A stretch of DNA of 64,000 nucleotides from Luscinia megarhynchos. Lineage: Eukaryota; Chordata; Aves; Passeriformes; Turdidae. Location of the stretch: NCBI GenBank assembly GCA_034336665.1, contig JAPFBE010000013.1:20811056-20875055 (forward strand). Reading direction: 5' to 3'. A program made the position numbers and the translations under genes. Positions within the stretch are counted from its first letter, which is position 1; the number at the start of each line of letters is the position of its first letter. Shown piece by piece: positions 12,001-21,200 of the stretch. Under the pieces are notes generated by a model, which had not been told where the DNA came from, did no database searches, and worked only from the letters and a program-made list of their open reading frames with translations.

Positions 12001-14959
12001 AAGGCTTTTCACCACAGCAAAGACAGTTCCTTTGGAGCAATTGGTTGTATAATGCATTCAGATGTGCACTGTAAGCAGGTAAGTGTATTCCAAGTTGAAC
12101 CCTTGATTACAAGTGAAAAAGCTGACTTCCTGGATTGAAGTGGATGCTCTTAAAATGTGTAATCATCTTGTTCTGTAATGCTGACTTTTGATTCTTAAAA
12201 TAATGGTTAACTCATTTTTTAAAATTCTGTCTCCTATCAGCTTTTTACACTGCAGACATATTTCTAGCACTTATGGCTGATAATTTCCTTCCTTTTTGGT
12301 TTTTAAATCTACCACAGCTTTACTTTCAAACTGCAGCAAGCACTTTTGGCTGCAAGCTGTACAAAAGAAATATTTAGTTAGGTAATTACTGAGGAAAATT
12401 TTGCACGGGAATCAAACCATAACCACATTGTTATTAACAGATATGTGAAATTTACACAGAGCAAGTCCATTTCCACAACTAATCTGCTATCAGAACCAGG
12501 AGTACCTGGCTCCCTACAGCGCACTAACTTGGTTGTGACCATACAGTGTATCTTCAAGGGCAGTTCTTATCCTTCCAGCAACTGATCCTTCTTATGCCTT
12601 TCTCCATTAGATGAAAGACATCTTACTATAAACTGTTTCTTTTGAACTCAAGCTTTGCAAGAGCCTGTTCAGGTCTCACAAAGCTAGATCATGAACAGTT
12701 CATTTTAGGCATCTGGTGGCAAGCAGAATTTTACCTCACCTTCCTCACAGGTCTCACGATGAACTTGCAGCCGTTCTGCAGTCTCCAGACTTGTCACAGG
12801 GCCCCAAGGCCTCTGTGGACACCTTGACTTTTGAAGGGAAAAAGCTTCAGAGACAGCATACTCAGAGGCTCGGTCCACTCTCTTAAATAAAAGAAAGGAA
12901 AACGTTTCTAAGGATATTCATTTTTACACTTCCTATATCCACATTTCTCCTCCAGAGAGCAAACACCACTGGGAATGTAACACAAAACAGCATGGCTGTT
13001 ATAAGGAATAGATTTCTTTTGAAATGCATTTCTACAACTGCTTGATTGCATAAACTGGACTTAGAAGTCAGTAGGCAATAAACATTCATTTGGCAATTAG
13101 TGCCAAACAGAGAGACTGGAGAACACAGAGAGAATGGAAACACCCAGCCCCTGGAGGCTGGATGGAGACTTGCTGAGCTAGAGCCCAGCAACCAGGGCCT
13201 ATGAAATTTGATATCAGCTTTTTGTCATAGCCAAGCTGAGAGACTTCTTGTCCTGTATTAATAACTCTGAAATGTTAATGGTCCTGACATGTCACTGTGT
13301 TTTCACAAGTAACACCTGTGCCCCAGACAGTCCAGATTTCTGAAATCCTTCCCTCTGTGCTCCTGCCAGAGGCCCAGGATGCTGCCTGAGAAAGCAGATA
13401 CACACTCCTATCTGCCACAAGAAGCAGGCTGAAAGTGAGAGTATGGGTGTGCCCAGGGAAGCAAAACAAAGGGAATATTACCCAAGAATTAATTTTCTTT
13501 GATGTCAGGTAGTTGTAGGTGCAGGTGCTTTGGGGTAAATCTCTTGTATTACTTGGTAAAAAAATGTGCAGAACTCAACAGCAAGTTGTGTGTGTTGACT
13601 TTCATGCATAGCAACAAACTGGAAGGGACCTTTATAGGTCATCTAGTCCAGCTTCCCTGCCATGAGCAGGGACATCTTTGATAACACCAAGTTGGATGGG
13701 AGTGTTGCTCTACTTGAGGGCAGGAAGGTTCTGCAGAGGGCTCTGGAGAGGTTGGATTGATGGGCTGAGGCCAATTACATGAAGTTCAACAAGATGAAGA
13801 CCCAGTTCCCACATTTGCACCGCAACAATCCCAGGCAGTGCCACTGGGGAAGAGTGGCTGGAAAGCTGCTTGGCAGAAAGGACCAGGGGTGTTGGCTCAC
13901 AGCAGCTGAACATGAGCCAGCACGTGCCCAGGTGGCCAAGAAGGGCAATGACATCCTGGCCTGTGTCAGCAATAGTGTGGCCAGCACCACCAGGGCAGTG
14001 ATTGTCCCGCTGTACTTGGCACTGGTGAGGCTGCCTTGAGTCCTGTGTCCAGTTCTGGGTCCCTAATTCAGGAAAGACATTGAGGTGTGTATTTAGAGAA
14101 GGTCAAAGCTGCTGAAAGGTCTAGCGGAGCAGCTGAGGGAACTGGGATTGTTTAGTGTGGAGAAATGGAGGCTCAGGAGTGAACTTATCATTCTACAACC
14201 ACCTGAAAGGAGGATGTAGCCAGGTGGGTGTTGGTCTCTCCTCCCAGATAACAAGCGACAGGATAAAGAGGAACAGCTTCAAGTTTTGTTATGGGATATT
14301 TAGATTGGATATTAGGAAAAATCTCTTTACTGAAAGGGAGACCAGGCAATGGAAGAGGCTGCCCACGAAAGACGTTGAGTCACCATCCCTGGAAGTGTTC
14401 AAACAACCTGCAGATGTGGCACTAAATAGTTTAGTGGTGAACATGATGGTGCCGGATTAATGGTTGGACTCGATGACCTTAGAAGTCTTTTACAAACCTT
14501 AATGATTTTATGATTTTCAGCCACCTCAGGTTCTCAGAGCCCCGTCTAACCTGATCCTGAACGTCACTGGGCAAGTTATTCCGCCTTGGCCCATAGTTCC
14601 ACGCTACCCGATCCAAACTTCGGCAGGGATAAGGAAAACCACAGCGTTCCAACCTCCCGCGCCTCTTCCTGAACCCCAGTTTCACAATGCGCCGCTCGTT
14701 CGAGTCCAGCGCGGACTTCCCACCCGCCGGCAAACCGCACATCCCGGGGAAACCTGACCCCTGATGCTGACCCCGCCGCGCTAAGGTGCCCGCGATCCCA
14801 AGAGGTGCCAGGGAAGCGTCCCGCCCCGGCGCCCCGAGCCGCTGAGGGCGAGGGGCCGCGCTGCTCCGCCCGCCCCGTTACCTGCGGGAGGCGCTGCCCG
14901 CGGCGCAGCCCCGTCAGGGCCATGGCCGCTCCCGCCCGCCGCCCGCCCCTCTCGGCCAT
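1..14959 (-). CDS. CCDC191: CCDC191 gene span (coding exons 1-12, 3' end outside the window)
   Basis: Coiled-coil domain protein 191 (KIAA1407 in human), of poorly known function. I joined twelve coding exons from the ATG at 14,959 to the left edge. Every junction has GT-AG sites and the phases agree throughout, giving about 662 residues of an expected 900 or more. Exons: 14882-14959, 12740-12881, 10418-10546, 9707-9885, 8974-9197, 8057-8210, 6009-6199, 5043-5286, 3268-3722, 2677-2771, 1023-1105, 1-13. The protein is highly charged and rich in E, K, Q and R with long helical stretches, and has FxxW repeats at residues 308-387. The gene name rests on the coiled-coil character and on its position head-to-head with QTRT2 beside DRD3, as in human 3q13.31. 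Intron 1 (12,882-14,881) holds CR1 copies. I saw nothing recognisable in the other introns. Confidence 0.85.
1023..1105 (-). CDS. CCDC191: CCDC191 coding exon 11 (coiled coil)
   Basis: 83 bp encoding MEERAIQRAEQKKKIEEAKQ and on to QKAEEKL (residues 631-658). It is entirely charged coiled coil. The acceptor is TTTGTTTCTGTAG and the donor AAATTG|GTAAGG. It enters in phase 1 and leaves in phase 0. Confidence 0.85.
2677..2771 (-). CDS. CCDC191: CCDC191 coding exon 10
   Basis: 95 bp encoding SPPDSHVPENMRAAKKGKRP and on to SPHPILK (to residue 630). The reading frame continues past 2677 to a stop at 2540, and a second weaker donor (CAA|GTAAAA) lies at 2573. I chose AAAG|GTATTG because only its phase 1 end joins exon 11. 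The joined sequence HPILKGMEERAIQRAE reads naturally as the start of the next coiled coil. Confidence 0.72.
3268..3722 (-). CDS. CCDC191: CCDC191 coding exon 9 (largest exon)
   Basis: 455 bp encoding residues 448-598. It starts PTETCLIQKEPGQTRGQSC and holds a long glutamine-rich coiled coil (QQRVIEEQRQQLQKQQELIL), ending KNTTPL. The acceptor TTTTTCCCCTAG is strong and the donor is TTTGAG|GTATAT. It enters in phase 0 and leaves in phase 2, and both neighbours agree. Confidence 0.88.
5043..5286 (-). CDS. CCDC191: CCDC191 coding exon 8
   Basis: 244 bp encoding residues 366-447. It holds RRLLRCCFLAWQHWSRAETE, an exact LLxxxFxxW match (L379-L380, F384, W387), then a basic coiled coil (KREQTKRKMEQLLEAV) and a polar linker ending LQQDK. 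The acceptor is CTTTCTCATTCAG and the donor GACAAG|GTAAAT, phase 2 to phase 0. Confidence 0.88.
6009..6199 (-). CDS. CCDC191: CCDC191 coding exon 7 (FxxW repeats)
   Basis: 191 bp encoding residues 303-365 and two bases of 366. It carries CLQRHFSAWLK (F308, W311) and ARAFADWR (F328, W331), then LRAWRNYTW. These fit the LxxxFxxW[K/R] core known from SFI1-type centrin-binding repeats, although family membership is my inference. The acceptor is CTCTCCCATGCAG and the donor AACAG|GTAGAA, phase 0 to phase 2. Confidence 0.88.
8057..8210 (-). CDS. CCDC191: CCDC191 coding exon 6
   Basis: 154 bp encoding EGKRQEKTQKPSMQEVSAVS and on to ELLRRIHTSKQR (to residue 302). The acceptor is TTCACTTTGCAG. Two donors overlap here. 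GTAAGC lies ten bases upstream but would leave a phase that exon 7 cannot continue. AGA|GTGAGC gives phase 0 and joins correctly, so I chose it. Confidence 0.82.
8974..9197 (-). CDS. CCDC191: CCDC191 coding exon 5 (coiled coil)
   Basis: 224 bp encoding residues 177-250. Almost the whole exon is charged helix, from VKENRMRHQKALELQRQEES to EMAEKKHTMAKVWRM, with heptad-like leucine and alanine spacing typical of a coiled coil. The acceptor is TTTTTTCCTGCCCAG and the donor AT|GTAAGG in phase 2. The last codon, ATG, is completed by the first G of exon 6. Confidence 0.9.
9707..9885 (-). CDS. CCDC191: CCDC191 coding exon 4
   Basis: 179 bp encoding LCSYLECEMESSSVQKYLQH and on to MELRHQQ (to residue 176). 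The acceptor is TTTCTCATTGCAG and the donor CAGCAG|GTGAGC, phase 1 to phase 0. It contains a basic run of lysines (IKEKKKLADP). Confidence 0.85.
10418..10546 (-). CDS. CCDC191: CCDC191 coding exon 3
   Basis: 129 bp encoding AQELLSNWMKSQLQLELSDG and on to SKYEHFD (residues 74-116). The acceptor is TTCATGGTAG and the donor GATG|GTGAGA, phase 1 to phase 1. The first half is helical and the second half acidic and polar. Confidence 0.8.
12740..12881 (-). CDS. CCDC191: CCDC191 coding exon 2
   Basis: 142 bp encoding RVDRASEYAVSEAFSLQKSR and on to VHRETCEE (residues 27-73). The acceptor is a pyrimidine-rich TTTATTTAAG and the donor is GAAG|GTGAGG. It enters in phase 0 and leaves in phase 1, which matches exon 3. 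It is the only reading frame across the interval and has no in-frame stop. Confidence 0.8.
13616..13680 (-). mobile_element. CR1 LINE 3'-end fragment
   Basis: Reverse complement of the CR1 3' end. The tell-tale string is GGAAGGGACCT followed by TCATCTAGTCCA. It abuts the plus-strand CR1 that starts at about 13,681, so the two copies lie tail-out to head. It is in intron 1 of CCDC191. Confidence 0.7.
13681..14518 (+). mobile_element. CR1 LINE, 5'-truncated copy
   Basis: About 840 bp of the 3' part of a CR1 non-LTR retrotransposon, in intron 1 of CCDC191 and antisense to it. The end of the reverse transcriptase ORF is recognisable in broken frames: MKFNKMKTQF, then VAKKGNDILACVSNSVAS with IVPLYLALVR, then LKGGCSQVGVGL and FRLDIRKNLFTE. 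The copy ends with the usual TTGGACTCGATGACCTTAGA and TTATGATTTT tail. Frame changes and stops show that it is dead. Confidence 0.92.
14882..14959 (-). CDS. CCDC191: CCDC191 coding exon 1 with start codon
   Basis: Encodes residues 1-26, beginning MAERGGRRAGAAMALTGL and ending LPQ. It ends in phase 0 at a CAG|GTAACG donor. A second in-frame ATG lies at codon 13. I chose the upstream ATG because it is the first in the frame and it lies 139 bp from the divergent QTRT2 ATG. The exon is very GC-rich because it sits in the shared CpG island. Which ATG is used is uncertain, since the first 12 codons are simple Arg/Gly/Ala sequence. Confidence 0.65.
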
Positions 14960-15098
14960 GGCAACGGAAGGGCGGGGCCGGCCCGCCGGCGCCCGCTGAT
15001 GACGGCCGGCGCGGGCCGGGCCGAGAAGGGGCGGGACCGCCTTGCCCTGTTCCACGCGTCCGTGTTCCCCGCGTCCCTCGCTGGCTCCGCGGGCCGGG
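14960..15098. promoter_or_regulatory. Bidirectional CpG-island promoter, CCDC191/QTRT2
   Basis: 139 bp separate the CCDC191 start codon (minus, 14,959) from the QTRT2 start codon (plus, 15,099). The surrounding DNA, about 14,640-15,400, is very GC-rich with many CpGs. I see no TATA box at a useful distance on either strand, as expected for a housekeeping bidirectional promoter. Transcription start sites cannot be placed from sequence alone. Confidence 0.7.
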
Positions 15099-15295
15099 AT
15101 GAGGCTGAAGCTGCTGGGCGCGGGCGGCGGGCGGCTGGGCTCGCTGGCGGGGCTGGGCCGCGGCGGGGCTGGCGCGCTGGCGCTGCCCGGCTGCCTGCTG
15201 TACACGCGGACCGGCGCCGCGCCGCACCTCACCCACGACACGCTGCGGGAGGTGCGCGGCGTGCCCGGCGTGGCGCACATCGCCCTGCCCGCCCT
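15099..15295 (+). CDS. QTRT2: QTRT2 coding exon 1
   Basis: Encodes residues 1-65, starting [20 protein letters not shown]. The first 30 residues are Gly/Ala/Leu-rich because the exon lies in the CpG island, and they differ from the human start. The rest, [20 protein letters not shown], is nearly identical to the family. The donor is CCCT|GTGAGT in phase 2. I took this ATG because it is in frame just ahead of the conserved block. Confidence 0.92.
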
Positions 15296-18200
15296 GTGAG
15301 TACCGCGCCGGGCCTGCTGCCCCTCCGAGGGAGGAAGGGTGGGGGAAGGAAGCTGCAGGGCTGCGCGATTTTTCAGCGTGTTTAGGCCAAACCCATCGCG
15401 GTGACTTCACAGGCGTCTTCCTGAGGTGGGCAGCAGGGCGGGGTGGTGATGCTGGCCCTCGGCTCTACTGACACCCCACCGAGAGTGCTGCATCCAGCTC
15501 TGGAGCCCGCAGCGTAAGAAAGATGTGCGCCTTTGTGTCCAGGTCCTTTGGAGCACCACAGAGATGCTCAGGGGGCTGGAGCATCATTCCTGTAACGCGC
15601 AGAGAGGTTTGGAGGTGTTCAGCCTGGAGAAGAGAAGGCTCCAGGGAGACTTTTTACCAGTCTTCCAGTACCTAAAGGGGGATTATAGGACGGATTTCTA
15701 AGAGAGCCTGTTGTTAAACCCACTACCGGACAAGAGGTAGTGGGTTTAAACTATAAGAGGGTATCTTTTTGAGATGAGGGTGGTGAAACACTAGACCGCG
15801 TTTCCCAGAGAGGTAATAACCCCATACCTGAAAACATTTAAGGTGATGTTAAAACTGGAGCAGCAGCTAACTCCCAAAACTAGTTTAAGTTGCAACTGAA
15901 AGGAAAAAGATCAACGTGGTAAAGCTTGTGCAGTTGTTGAATGATGTGAACACATTATTGGTGCTCCCCAAAAAGTCACAGTCTACCTTCATGCTCTCTA
16001 TCAGGTCAGTGGTCCCTGGTCAGTGCAGACAAAAACTTTACTTTTTTGCGGCAGAATTGAATGTCCCAGGATGTGAGCTGTGATTCTTGAGCTCTGTGAC
16101 TGTGGCATTTTATTCCATCTGTCCCTGCTTCACTGCCTGGTAGCTGAATGGCAAATACCAGTTCAGTGTCAGACAATGCATAAGTATGGGGGCAAAAAGT
16201 CTTAGTTATGAAACCACAAATCTCTTTAGACAGTTGGCTGCTTAGTTAATGTGTTCCTATATCTGGATTGCAGGGCAGAAATTCATGACGTCCTGGAAGA
16301 GTATAAAGAAGGAGCTGCGAAATTTATGGGTAAAGTATACAAGTATTTGCTTCTATATATGAGAGATAATGCAGGTGAATCCCACTAGAACATGTTCAGG
16401 CAGTACAGTAGGCAGAAAGATAGAGGCTTTGCACATTTAGGGACTTCCTCATTCAAAGTGGCCCTAGGGAGGACTTGAAATAGTATGTAGTCACTAGTAT
16501 GGCCAAAAATGCTTCAATCAGGCTACAAAGTGATGATGTATCTGTAATTTCTATGATTTACAGACATTTCTTTGTGTATGGAATATAGTACATTTTGCAA
16601 GAAAAAAAAAAGTCGCCAAAGCTTGTTTTGTTCTAGTTTTTTTAAAAAGCACTATAAAAATTTGGGACATGCATTTAATTATATATTTTAAAAAATTATG
16701 ATTTGGCTTTCCAAAGGAAGTTTGCACCCAATTTACTCCTTCAAGAAAAATAGAAAAATGTCTTTGTCTGGAACTTCCTGGAGGTTTTACCAGTTTCATT
16801 GACTGTCTCTGAAGGTCTCTGAAGGCTGTCTGTCACTAAGACATATTTTCTAGCTTTCTGACATTTGAAACTTCCAGTCTGGCAGGGATGATAAATTTCT
16901 CATTTGTCTAGTTGATAAATTCTCTCACTCCCCTCCTCTTTCCTGTGAGGGTCGTGAGCCAGTTGAACAAGTTGCCCAAAGAAGTTTGTGGATGCCCCAT
17001 CCCTGGAAATGTTCAAGGCCAGGCTAAATAGGGCTTTGAGTGACATGGTTTAGTGAAAGGTGTCCCTCCCTGTGGGCCATGATCTCTAAGGTCCTTCCAA
17101 CCCAATCCATTCTATGATTCTACTTTGTCCTTCCTTAAAAGTTCTAGGCTTGGGATTGTTGCTAGTTTGGATTGTGTCAAGTGTCAGGTGTCTCCAGTGT
17201 ATCAGTTATCAGCTGAGTAGTCAAGTGAGTCAGCTGTTTGGTCTGGAAAATTTTATTAGGTGGAGTATTAATCAAGAAAAAACATAAATAAATCCTAAAG
17301 CAGCTATGCAGGCTGCAGAACCAAAGGGTATTATTTCATGACTTGTCCTGCTGCTGCACTCTTTTCTAGGCAATTAGTAAAGCTGGGGAAGAAGTCTGCC
17401 TTCTTTGGTGCTGAGAGATAGATGAACAGTATTTTCTTTGTCAGAATGGATGTGCTTGTGTGAGGGACAATACCCTGTTCCCTTCTGCAGATCTGCAAGC
17501 CATATCTTTGTATTAGCTTTGCTTTGGTTCATGAAACTCTGCTCTGGATCTGTGTCTCTGTTTTCAGGTTTGCAAGATGCTGTGCTCTACTGCTCCCTTC
17601 ATGACCCAGTCACTCCCTGCCCCTCTGGCTACAACACTAACAAGGTACAGTAACTGTAAAGACTTGAAAGGGTCCACCTGAAGTTCCCAAAAGAAATGTG
17701 CCAGTCCTCCCTTCGTCTCAGACAACCACAAACAAAGAGGATTGTAATTTACATGCTCATACCTCCAACAAAATAAAGTTGTACATATTCTTACTTGGCA
17801 GCATGTTCCTTGAATGGTTCCTGAACAGTTAAGTGGCAATTCAGGTAGCAAGGAGAGCTGTGGACTACCATGCTGTTGTGGTTTAAATGGCAGTTAAAAA
17901 AATACCTGTGTTTTGGCATATTTGCTGTACAAGCTTGTGCTTATGCCACTGACAAACACTAAATCTGAACCCCCGTGTGTGTATTTACATACAGCCTGCT
18001 ACAGGCCCTCAAAGGGGAAGGACGTCAGAATTTTTGCAGGAGAGTGGCTCAGCAATCCAGGAGTGCATAGTTGGAGATATTTGCCTGTTCCACCCCACAG
18101 GCACACAGCCTGCCTGTGCAATCCACACACTGCCTGCTGGCTGACACAGCTTTGTGCTGGAGCTCCTGGCACCTGCTCAGATACAGTCAGTCTTGAGGCC

Positions 18201-21200
18201 TCCTTTGGGTATGGCCACATTTGGTGGGAGGTCACTGAGTGACAGAGGTGTAACTCCTGCCATGCAGCTATCAGTGTATATTCCATGCTGCTGGGATCCA
18301 GGCTGAGTCCTGTCTCTGCAGGGAAGGAATTACCTGAAGCTTGTCCCACTGTTTCACAGCTTTGAGGTGAGAGCAGCAATATAAACCTGGGTGCTGGGAG
18401 TTTGATTCAGACCTTTTGGGGTTTTTTAAATAAGCTGGTGAAGATACTTGTCACCTTGTTGTAAGGCCTTCTGCAGCTGGATCTGTGCTGACAAATACTT
18501 ATGAAAGCATTTTGAAAGCAATGGTGCAGAAGGCTCTATGCCAGGAAGCCTAGCACTGGCTGGATTTAAATAATCACAGGATAATTCTCAGCTTTCTAAG
18601 CTGCATGGCTATTTTATTTATTAAAGCAGCTTTTTTCCTCTCGAGAACAGAATGAAGGTAACTAGATGTAATTACACTGTGCCCTTTGGCTCAGACAACT
18701 CTGACTCTCCTCTGCCTGCCTTCACCAGCTGTTCCTTGATGCTCTCACAATAAGAGGCAGCAGGTACTGTCTGAACAGCATGCTGCAGAACAACATACAG
18801 TTGCTGTGTTTCAATTATTCTGTATAGATACAAATTTTGGAACTCCTTTTAGAGTTGCTCTTTTTTCAGTTGGAAATTTGCAAAAAAATTTATTGCTTTA
18901 AAGACTTCTGGGTTTATTCAAATTTGGTGAAATTGGCTGATAAAGCCAGAAGTAATCAGGATAAATGGATGGACAACATGCACATGGTATACTTGTGCAA
19001 TCCTTTTGGGTCTTTGTGGGGACCAGACCACAAAAAAAAAGCTTCTGCTCATATTGTTTTGCATCTGCTGATGAAATTCAATTTGCAAATTATATATGAG
19101 AACTGCTTAATCTGTCTGTCTGGCATAGGCTAGGGAATGTATTTAAACCCTCAGGCCACAAAAAGTGCCCGTAACACCAAGCTGTATGCTGCTTCTGGTG
19201 GCTGAAAGCCCTTTCTCATTTAGAAAAGCATGAACAGAATTGCAGATGAAAAGAGCTGACTTCCAAAGGGCTCGAGCCCTTTACTTAACCTACTTGAACA
19301 CCCCTTCAGAGTTTTGGAGCAGCAGTTTCACAAGCCTAACAATAGTACAACCAAAGCAATGGCCAAGCTACACTCACAGGTTAATTCTGCAAAATAGGAT
19401 AAAATGTGAACTTTTTATGAATCTGGATGTTCAGTGAATTGAATGGTGACATCTGCTAGCCTGGAGGTGTTCAGGTAAGATAACCTCTCTATCCATGTGC
19501 TTTTGAATTGTTTTGAGGGTATCACAGAGTAATGATGGAAGATGCAGCCCATGTGTGCTGGCAGGATGGGAAACATGTGAAGAGACAGGGAAGATTGTGT
19601 GTGAAGTCCCTAGTGAGCACATGCCATTCCTTAAATTGGCTTGGTTTGGGTATTTCAGTATCTTCCAGAGTTGCTGGATTTGGGACCTAAAATAACATGG
19701 AGTTCTAAGATTGAGGGCTTAACAAGCTTTTGTATTCTTTCCAGTCTGTATGATTTATATAAACATATACATTCATGTGCATTGTATATGTTAAGTCCTC
19801 AGAAGAGGAAGTCATTTCTTGGGTTTGCATTTTGCACAGAAATTGTTGTATTTGCCATTGCAGCCTTGCTGCTTTTTACAAGCTTTTGCTTACTTGACGA
19901 CAAGTTTGGTGGCAATTCAAGCTTTTTTTTTTTTTTCCTCCCCCAAGTCTGCCACTAATTTGTGTGATGAGAGGCCAACTGCTTTATCTCAGATTTTTAA
20001 GTGTGGAGAAGTCAGTGTTGAGTGGGATGGTTTCACCAAAGAGTATCTTAGAAATTCCAGTTCAGTCATTTATCTCCTTTCATTCGTTGTGCCAAGTGCA
20101 GCTGATTATCTGATAAGGGGAACTTACCTAATGAGCTATCATTCCAGTATCTGATGTTTCACCAGATCAATTCCTTCTCTCCTTTCACCCTTAAGATCTG
20201 CTGTCCTTTGCAACTGCTGTTGATCCCTGTTCTTCCTGTGCAGATGGTCTCCCTGTGGGGAAGCTCAGGGCGCATGGAGATGACAGCTTCCAAGTTCATG
20301 GACATCCAGCGGGCCATCCAGCCAGACTGGTTCCAGTGCCTCTCTGATGGAGACACCATTTCTGGGGAAACTGGCAGAAAAAGGGCCAAGAAGTCTGTGG
20401 ATAGATCACTTTCCTTCTTGGATATATGCCTTCAGCTGCAAGAAAAATCACCGGTAAGAGCCCAAGATACTGAGGCTGTATCACTGCAAGAGCTTCTTGG
20501 TCTGTGCTGCATCCTGGACCAGCCCCAGATGTGATTTAGCAGGAAATTGAGTCACATGTGTATCAGATAATGTCCAGCTTACAGTCCAGAGTGAGGTATA
20601 ACCAGTAGCATAGTGAGTTTTCTTTCCTTCCTTCCTTTAGAAAATTGTCTTCTGCACCGGGATCACCCCTCATCCCTACTAGTTGAGGGGAACTATGCTT
20701 GGGATTTTTTTTTCTGCTTTTGGGTTATGATGCATTTCTTTCACTTAATATTTGATGTATGGGCAGAGTGGGATCTTCTTATTCACATTGAGAAAACCCA
20801 TCTTTTTGCTCTGAAGTCCCCTTAGTTCCAAGTGAGGGAGGTTTTGATAGAATTAGTCAGTGCTATTTTTATTTCTTCCAGCAGCTTTGAAACTTCCCTC
20901 CCTTTTTGTGGAATGAGATAATACTGAGTCTGCACTGCAAGTGAAAACAGGTGACAGGAGTTGGTGTTTGTATCTCCTGAAGGGGACTTCCCTGTGACAT
21001 CTGGTGTCTGACAGCCAGGATAATGGCACCTGCTTTGTATTTTGCACTAACACATCTATTGCTGAGACCCCATCCATAAAAATCCTTGTACAAAGATGGT
21101 GTGTCGTTATTGCCTTTTGTAGGGAGGTGGAAAGAGTGGCATCAAAATTGTCAGTGAGTTAGTGTCCAGGCAAGAAGCAGAATCTTGTCTCTACTAGTCC

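Noticed and set aside
14576..15410. Open frames of 234 and 209 aa on the minus strand across the CCDC191/QTRT2 start region
   Set aside because: They are shadows in the CpG island, mostly antisense to QTRT2 exon 1. Only the 26 codons at 14,882-14,959 have a donor and a consistent phase into exon 2.
17874..17895. TGTTGTGGTTTAAATGG resembles the end of the passerine LTR
   Set aside because: The match stops after about a dozen bases and no other LTR landmark follows.
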